Source: Vigna angularis (taxonomy: Eukaryota; Streptophyta; Magnoliopsida; Fabales; Fabaceae). From it: a stretch of 64,000 nucleotides of DNA. The position numbers and the translations under genes were made by a program. Of this stretch, positions 57,786-64,000 are shown one piece after another; the first letter of the stretch is position 1, and every line of letters starts with the position of its first letter. The stretch lies in assembly GCF_016808095.1 (NCBI RefSeq), contig NC_068973.1, forward strand, positions 25,152,077 to 25,216,076, read 5' to 3'. A model generated the notes under the pieces. It did no database searches. It was given only the letters and a program-made list of their open reading frames with translations, and was not told the DNA's origin.

Positions 57786-58323
57786 AAGACACTTCCTCCT
57801 AAAGTCAAAGATCCAGGAAGCTTTACTATTCCTTGCACTGTTGGGGATTGTGATGTAGGGAAAGCGCTAATTGATTTAGGGGCTAGCATAAATTTGATGC
57901 CCTTATCTGTGCTAAAGAAGATTGGTGATCTTTAAGTTAAACCTACTAAGATGGTGTTGCAAATGGAGGATAGATCTACCAAGAATCCCTATGGTGTAGT
58001 GGAAGATGTTGTGGTCCAAGTTGAAACACTTAAATTTCCAGTAGATTTTGTAGTGATGGAGATGGAGGAAGATTTGAAGATTCCAATCATTCTTGGAAGG
58101 CCATTCATAAAGACAACTAAGGTTGTCATCAATGTAGATGATGGCGTTATAATGCTTAAAGACAAAGATGAAGAGGTGACTTTCAATGTCTTTAATGATG
58201 AGCAGCCGATTCAAGTGAAGAAGACTAGTCCAAAAGTTACAGATAAAAATTTGTCAAAGACTAGTGTATCTAAGCAAGCTGCTGACTCAATCAAAGGAGG
58301 TAAGAATTGTTTCTTGTCATAGG
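57786..58323 (+). pseudogene. gypsy aspartic protease
   Basis: Reads [39 protein letters not shown] (active-site D-L-G-A), a stop at about 57934-57936, then KMVLQMEDRSTKNPYGVVED and EDLKIPIILGRPFIKTTKVV (flap and C-terminal part). It ends at the TAG of TTGTCATAG. No RT sequence follows. Confidence 0.88.
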
Positions 58324-58327
58324 TAGA

Positions 58328-59607
58328 CGTTAAGATGTCGGCAAGTGTACCGAGTCATATCAAGTAATATAAAATGGTAAGACCAAGTATCGTATCCCAA
58401 AGGACTCACGACACTAAATAGTTGTGTATTTACTTAACTAATTAAGACTTAAGAACAATTTTTGGGGTTTTAAATGCAAATGCAATAAAATAAACATGAA
58501 TGTAATTTGATCAATTGAGGCTTAACACTAGAATGAATGGATGAAGTTGATAATATGAGATGATAATGTTGTTGGGGTTTAGATTTCTCTTAATCACTCT
58601 CATGCATATATGAATTCTTCTTCTTCATTAAATTGTTAATGTCACTCTCTAAATTAATTAAAACCCGATCCCTCGGCGAAGAAAGCCTATCCTTAATTAC
58701 TAGACCACAATCCCTTGCATCCCTAGTAATTAATTCTGCATTACGATCAGGAGCTTAAGACGACCAATCCTCCTATCCCTATTCCTAGGCAATATTGCTC
58801 TTGGGAGAAATTCTCCAGATCGTGATTCGTAAGATATCTCCCGATACTCAGACAAATCATAAAATATAAGAATTTAGCAAAGGAGAAAATCCCTAACAAT
58901 TAATGAAAGAAGCATATAATAATTCAAAACAAATTCAAATACATGATAGTTTAGAGGTTACATCTTCCCCAACAACAAATAAGATCAGTTCTCCATCATC
59001 ATGAAGAAACTAGATGAACAATGGAATGAAAGAGATAGAAAAACCCTAGAAACTGAAGAGGAGAGCTCCCGCATCCCCAAATCTGCGTCCAAGGGGCGAA
59101 AAATGTGTTGCTGTGCTTAAGCCATCAAGAGATACAATCCCTAGGACGTCCAAGTCCTTGAATAGATAAAACAAATAACAGAAAACAGGTTCAAGCCCAA
59201 CACGCTGGCGCTCAGCGCCCCAACTTAGGGCAAGCGGGCGCCCATGCGAGAGGAGTGGCGCTCAGGGCCCCTTAGAGGGTGCCCAGGCGTAGAACGACAA
59301 AGAAAATTGGCGCTCAGCCCCCCTTTCTAACGTTCAGCCCCAGCGGTAGCCTTCCAAAACTCACTTTTTTTGCTGTTTTGGTTGCTTTTATGGCTGATTC
59401 AGCTCTATACATTGTTGGAGATTCTTCCAGGCACATTATTAGCTACAAAATAAAGGGAATTTAGTGATAAAATCATAAAGTATAACCTCTACTCAATTAT
59501 TTGCAAAACTAAAGCAAAAACATGAGTTCAAGCAAGTTTCTAAGTGAAAAAGGGTGCGTTTAGTATCAAAATTATATCACAGATAACGGTATTTTCAACC
59601 GTTATCA
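58328..59607 (-). repeat. gypsy-family LTR, copy F (1280 bp, 3' LTR)
   Basis: On the minus strand it begins TGATAACGGTTGAAAATACC at 59607 and ends GACATCTTAACG at about 58328. The GC-rich cluster is at 59205-59345. It is the closest of the copies to LTR A at its 5' end. Confidence 0.9.
59205..59345. repeat. GC-rich hairpin cluster in gypsy LTR F
   Basis: GGCGCTCAGCGCCCC, CAAGCGGGCGCCCATG, GGCGCTCAGGGCCCC and GGCGCTCAGCCCCCC occur in 140 bp (plus-strand reading; the element runs minus). Confidence 0.85.
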
Positions 59608-61140
59608 CAACCCCAAAACTTAAACTTTGCTTGTCTTCAAGAAAAATGTAATTTGGCTTAAACAAAATAATCATATGACAATGCTCTAGCACACCAAAAA
59701 GCATTTTCCTCTAGGACAAGTAAATCACTCATGTTTGCTCATCATAGAAATATTAGTCAAGATATAATGATGCTTTAGCCAATCAAGCTTCAACTATGGT
59801 GCTCATATAATCAAGACATACACAACAGATGCAACAACCTTATGAGTGATCACCAAGCCGACAAAATGTTACCCTATGTGCATGAAACTATTCCTCACCA
59901 AAGACAGTGTTTCACTCAAGCACTCAAAACTGTTTCACTCAAGCACTCAAAAGTGTTTCATTCAAACTCAAAGGTGTATAGTGAGGTGACACTCTTACAC
60001 TCTACCATCACAATGTCAAATGAATCAACTTTGCCTTTCATTTAACCACATATCAAACACACTTATAAGCAAGTTATCATCAGAAGGAATTTTTGAGGTT
60101 TGTATTGAGGCTAGGCTAAGAAGAAAATTTGTTTTTCTAGACAACAAAATCCTTGAGTTAAAAGAGTTCACAATTCATTTATTCTCATTAACAATCAACT
60201 CTCTTTCTTCTTTTATGTGAGAAACCAATCTTTAATTCATTCCCAACTTTCCTTTCATTGAGCTTAACCTTTTCTTCTCTTCTCTTTTATTTTCTTTTGC
60301 TTTTTGCTTTTGCTCAATGCTTTTTAATGAATTTCACAAAGTTCTTTCCGGTTTCTTACAACCCCAAACTTGAACCATTCTCCATTACCACATACATATA
60401 CTCTACTCAACTCAAGGTAAAGATTTCAAAAAGGATATTCAAAATTTCAAATTTTGGCTAAAGGTTCAAAGGGTAAAGAGAAACATTGTTCTTTGTTAGG
60501 TTCACCTATTGACATTGGCTCTAAAGGAGAAGAAAACATGGCCTTGATCATTTGTAACAAGCACACAAGTGGTTCAATCATAGAAATTTAGGCAAAATCA
60601 ATCATGCTTCCAAAGCAATAACATTCAATCAATCAAAAATTCTGGAGCCCAATCTCTCATAGGTTAACTCAAGTTCCACAGTTTAATAACATCTTGCCCA
60701 GCAAATTAATCACAATTAACATCATGCATCAATTTATAACAATTATGAGCAACAACCTGTATGTAAGACTAGACCATGCATCATCTCAACATCAATCACA
60801 CAATAAAGCAACACAAGATAGTAATTACTCATCACACACATATTAGTTAAACAATCCAAACATATCTCATTAGGCCAAGTACACATTAACCAAATTCAAT
60901 GTTCACAAATGCATAATAAAGCAAAAGAAAAATATTGTTAGAATAACATCCATCAACAAATGCTACTCCCCATATCTAGCATTCATCAGTAGATGCTCCT
61001 CATCAACTCTAGCATCCATCAGTTAGCTCACATAATTGATTAATTAGAGAGGGATGCCCCAAAGGTGACTTGTTGCTGACCGCATGAGCACATTTCTTAA
61101 TTTCATTTGCTATCACCAGCCCTACATTAATATTAAGACC

Positions 61141-61650
61141 TCAGAGCACACAATATAGGAAGATAGCTCTGTGTGTCGTGATGTCTGACACATGAGAACA
61201 TGGCTGGATGTTGGCATGAGTGAATGCCATCCAATATTTTGCTAAAGGAGTCAAGTAGGACCTCCTGATATGGATTGGCGAGTCATTTCTGTTTCTATGA
61301 AACTGACCACCTACCATGCACAAGGTCCTCTCTACATCAGCATAGTTAATGTCCTCATCCATGGCTAGAGCAAATTGACATTGTTGTCCTACCCATTCAA
61401 CACCCAAGAAAGAATTTATAGTGTCAGCATCAAAAATAATTCTCTTTCCCCTCACATAGCTTATATACATCTCATGAGTAGCACCACCAAATGTCCTAAC
61501 ATTCGTGTAAAGCTCCTTCACCACCGCTATGTTGGCAGGTGAGGAGTAAGAAGCTAGATCTCCCACTACCTCCTTTCCAGCTCTCTCCCAAATTCAGGTG
61601 CCATGGTGGGTATCAGTCCCACCTTTCCAGATGATGAAGCCATATCTGCA
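61141..61650 (-). pseudogene. third ORF of the gypsy element (plant 'transposon protein' type), frameshifted
   Basis: The minus strand has a start MASSSGKVGLIPTMAPEFGR near 61647, followed by a frame change. From 61566 an open frame of 141 codons reads ANIAVVKELYTNVRTFGG, YISYVRGKRIIFDADTINSF, RRSYLTPLAKYWMAFTHANI. I recall this block as the 'putative plant transposon protein' domain found downstream of pol in Athila/Tat-like elements; its function is unknown. It sits between the pol tail and the 3' LTR, the position of env-like genes. Confidence 0.65.
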
Positions 61651-61789
61651 CCACAATCAAACACAATATAGTCCACTCATGAGTCATCTATAATCTCAAA
61701 TTTACAATTCACATTCTCAACATCACTCCTCAAACATAAGAAACTCAATTTTAAAACACCAATCAACATCAACATCTTTTTTCTGACGT

Positions 61790-61925
61790 TGAGGGCCAAT
61801 CAGGGGGCCCTCAGGGACACCTGCACACCAACAGAATCACCGAAAAACACAACAGACACACCATGAACCAGCCGCACTAGCGCTCAGCGCCAATCACTGG
61901 CCCTCAATGCCACACCAGAAAACCC
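61790..61925. repeat. GC-rich GCTCAGCGCC motifs upstream of the third ORF
   Basis: GACGTTGAGGGCCAATCAGG, GGGGGCCCTCAGGG and TAGCGCTCAGCGCCAATC lie within 135 bp, outside the LTR but in the same element. Confidence 0.7.
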
Positions 61926-62401
61926 TTTACGGCCCTAGCTGGCCAAATACTTCACACACATAATTTCCACAGTGCAATAATCATTCATAATCCATCCAAA
62001 AATAGTTTATTCAACAGATCCAACACATATCATGCATAAACATAAAAAATCAAGGCTTTCAAGAGTAAAAGTTGAAAATGCAAGATGCTTACTTGAGTGG
62101 AATACAAATCTTTCAAAATGTGCACAAAGGGCTTGTGGAAACATAGGGCTTCTATGAACACTAACCATAGCACACCAAGAACCCCAAACTTAGTAGATGG
62201 AATGAAGCAAAGAGTAGTGAAAATGGTGATTTTTTGTGAAGGGATGAAAGGGTGAAAGAGTAGAGCACCTTAATCAAAGCTCTTTAGTGGCTAGAAAGTG
62301 TGGAAGTAAGAAGTGAGAGAGAAATCGCGTACTTTAGGGTTAAAAGGGTGAAATGGGCCTAATGACGTTGAGGTTTAAAATCCCAAAAATCCAAACAGCA
62401 T

Positions 62402-62440
62402 CACTGGCGCTCAGCGCCCTCCATAGGGGCGCTCAGCGCG
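62402..62440. repeat. GC-rich hairpin between pol tail and third ORF
   Basis: TGGCGCTCAGCGCCC followed by ATAGGGGCGCTCAGCGCG: each half contains a palindromic GCGCTCAGCGC-type core, and CGCCC/GGGCG pair across the gap. Confidence 0.75.
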
Positions 62441-62742
62441 GTGTGTGAGTTTTTTTCCCCTCGTTTCTTGCTTTCCCTAAGTGGTTTTTAGGTATGATCC
62501 CTCAGTTTCAACCCTTAATTTTTTAGATTTTTTCTCTTTCAAGCTTTCCCCTTTCCAACTCAAGCTTAACATCTCACACTTAAAATAATTAACTCTCGAT
62601 GCACACCATACATCCACACAAACATCCCTAATGCAACTAAATAACAAATACATCAAATCAAACAAAAATAAAAGTTCTCAAAAACACTGGGTTGCCTCCC
62701 AGCAAGCGCTTGTTTGACGTCACGAGCCTGATGCCATAATGT

Positions 62743-63000
62743 TCAGTTCAAAGCCTTGATGTTGGTGTTTCTTTTGCTTTCATCACACCAACTTGTCTTC
62801 AACAATTTCCTGTACACCTTCTTGACTCTTCTAGAATATGGAGCTTCAATCTTAATAACTCCACTCACTTTAATCTTCTTTACAACCCATAACCTGTTCT
62901 TGTACTTGACTAGTTTCCCAGGTTTGAATTCTTCATTTTCACACTTCAAGTCTTGGTGAACTATCTTTTCTCTCTTTCTCCTCTTCCTTTTTCTGTGACA
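62743..63000 (-). pseudogene. gypsy integrase/pol C-terminal tail
   Basis: Gives FKPGKLVKYKNRLWVVKKIK, IKIEAPYSRRVKKVYRKLLK and SWCDESKRNTN, ending just before GACGTCAAACAAGCGC and GGGAGGCAACCCAG. The frame is open but joined directly to sequence following the protease, so RT and integrase core are missing. Confidence 0.8.
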
Positions 63001-63103
63001 AGAAACAGTTCTTACCTCCCTTGACTGAGTCAACAGCTTGTTTAGATACACTAGTCTTTAACAACTCTGTATCTTTTGGGCTAGTCTTCTTCTCTTGAAT
63101 TGG

Positions 63104-64000
63104 CTACTCATCATCAAAGACATTGAAAATCACCTCTTCATCTTGGTCCTTAAGCCTTAAAACTCCATAATCTACAATGATGACAACCTTAGCTGTCTTC
63201 ATGAATGGCCTTCCAAGAATGATAGGGATCTTCAAATCTTCCCCCATCTCCATCACCACAAAATCCACCGGGAATTTAAGTTTGTCAACATGCACCACAA
63301 CGTCCTCCACTATCCCGTAGGGATTCTTGGTCGACCTATCCGTCATTTGCAACACCATCTTTGTCAGTTTGACCTCAAGACCACAAATCTTCTTTATCAT
63401 GGATAAGGGCATCAAATTGATACTAGCCCCTAAATCAATTAGAGCTTTCCTACATCATAATTCCCAATAGTGCAAGGAATAGTGAAGCTTCTCGGATCTT
63501 TGACTTTAGGGGGAAGTGTCTTCTGCAGAATCACACTACAATTTCACTGTACTTCTATTGTGTCCTCATCTAAATATTTCTTCTTCATAAGGAACTTCTT
63601 CATAAATTTTTCATAGGTAGGGATTTGATGCAATGCTTTAGTCAATGGAATATTAATTCTCAATTTCTTGAATATCTCCTTGAAACACCCTAGTTGTCTC
63701 TCTTTTTCCTTTCTAGTAAAAACTTTAGGTTAAGGAAGAATTTTCTCAATTTTTCTCTCTTTTCTATCTCCCTCTTCTTTTTCTTTTCTTTCTCCCTTTT
63801 GTTTCTCCTTTTCCTTCCTCTCAATCTCACTTTTTCTTTCCTCAATGTCTTCTTCTTTTTCACTAAACTCAACTTTTTCTTCTCTCTCAATTTTTCTCTC
63901 TTCCAACCTCTCACTACTAATGCTTATGATAGCATTACACTCCTCTTTAGGGTTAACTTCAGTATTAGCCCCAAACTGCTTTTCAGATTTTTCCTCCAAC
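63104..64000 (-). pseudogene. gypsy gag C-terminus and protease
   Basis: From the window edge on the minus strand: EKSEKQFGANTEVNPKEECN and a Glu/Lys/Arg-rich stretch, a frame change near 63690-63720, then the protease with [15 protein letters not shown] (about 63450-63405) and KIPIILGRPFMKTAKVV (about 63230-63180). It is closely similar to the plus-strand copy at 57300-58320. Confidence 0.88.

Larger units (their letters stand above)
54663..58327 (+). mobile_element. gypsy element: 5' LTR, leader, gag and protease, then truncated
   Basis: The 5' LTR lacks its first 120-150 bp at the Mutator junction. Then follow the primer-binding site, a leader with a short TTTTATC tract, gag and protease in several frames. 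Homology ends at TTCTTGTCATAG (58322), a few bases before the end of an oppositely oriented LTR of the same family. The rest may lie beyond the right edge of the window if the second element is nested inside this one. Confidence 0.88.
58328..64000 (-). mobile_element. gypsy element on the minus strand, 3' part: gag-protease, pol tail, third ORF, 3' LTR
   Basis: Read from 64000 downward: gag C-terminus, protease, a jump to the pol tail, GC-rich motifs, a third open frame (61566-61141), a 1.5-kb 3' region and the 3' LTR (59607-58328). RT, RNase H and the integrase core are absent between about 63100 and 63000. It lies head to head with the plus-strand copy and may be inserted into it. The 5' LTR is outside the window. 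Confidence 0.88.

Overview
This window is nuclear DNA from a flowering plant. It has spliced genes with GT-AG introns, Ty1-copia and Ty3-gypsy LTR retrotransposons, and CACTA, hAT-like and Mutator-like DNA transposons, all on an AT-rich background. The repeat style suggests a legume, possibly a phaseoloid bean (Vigna or Phaseolus type), but that is an impression from memory of repeat style, not something the sequence proves. I see no bacterial, phage or CRISPR features and no tRNA or rRNA gene.

Only three host genes can be supported, all on the minus strand. (1) 3226-5424 holds the first four exons of a tetratricopeptide-repeat gene, probably the TPR/SET (SMYD4-like) family; the rest must lie left of the window, because a copia element (1-3121) sits in the next intron. 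(2) 14959-20069 is a complete five-exon gene for a HIT-type zinc-finger protein (ZNHIT2-like, 399 aa), with a small decayed copia element inside its large third intron. (3) 48872-52876 is a complete eight-exon gene for a VIT1/CCC1-type membrane protein resembling plant 'membrane protein of ER body-like' proteins (about 673 aa).

The rest is mostly transposon layers. 1-3121: copia with the integrase core deleted. 7904-8990: minus-strand copia pol scrap. 9206-9745: GC-rich foldback element. 10462-14340: two-LTR copia lacking its protease. 20811-22367: Mutator-like element with a perfect 9-bp target duplication. 23972-24827: foldback element and a CACTA end. 25196-26621: hAT-like element with a perfect 8-bp target duplication. 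28026-37560: broken CACTA element (Ptta-like and TNP2-like transposase genes plus a 160-bp tandem array), interrupted by a gypsy 3' end and a copia LTR. 39581-46962: copia LTRs and two gypsy deletion derivatives. 53402-54662: second Mutator-like element. 54663-64000: two gypsy elements head to head, both lacking reverse transcriptase in the visible part.

Two patterns stand out and are not explained by coding content. First, a copia LTR family carries repeated pairs of the 10-bp palindrome TAATCGATTA, and in every clear pair the two copies start exactly 21 bp apart. Second, a gypsy LTR family carries clusters of GC-rich hairpins (GCGCCC/GGGCGC and CGCTGAGCG type) just upstream of a putative TATA box in otherwise AT-rich LTRs; the hairpin sequence differs between copies while the GC-rich self-complementary character persists. 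The gypsy primer-binding site matches the 3' end of plant tRNA-Asp.
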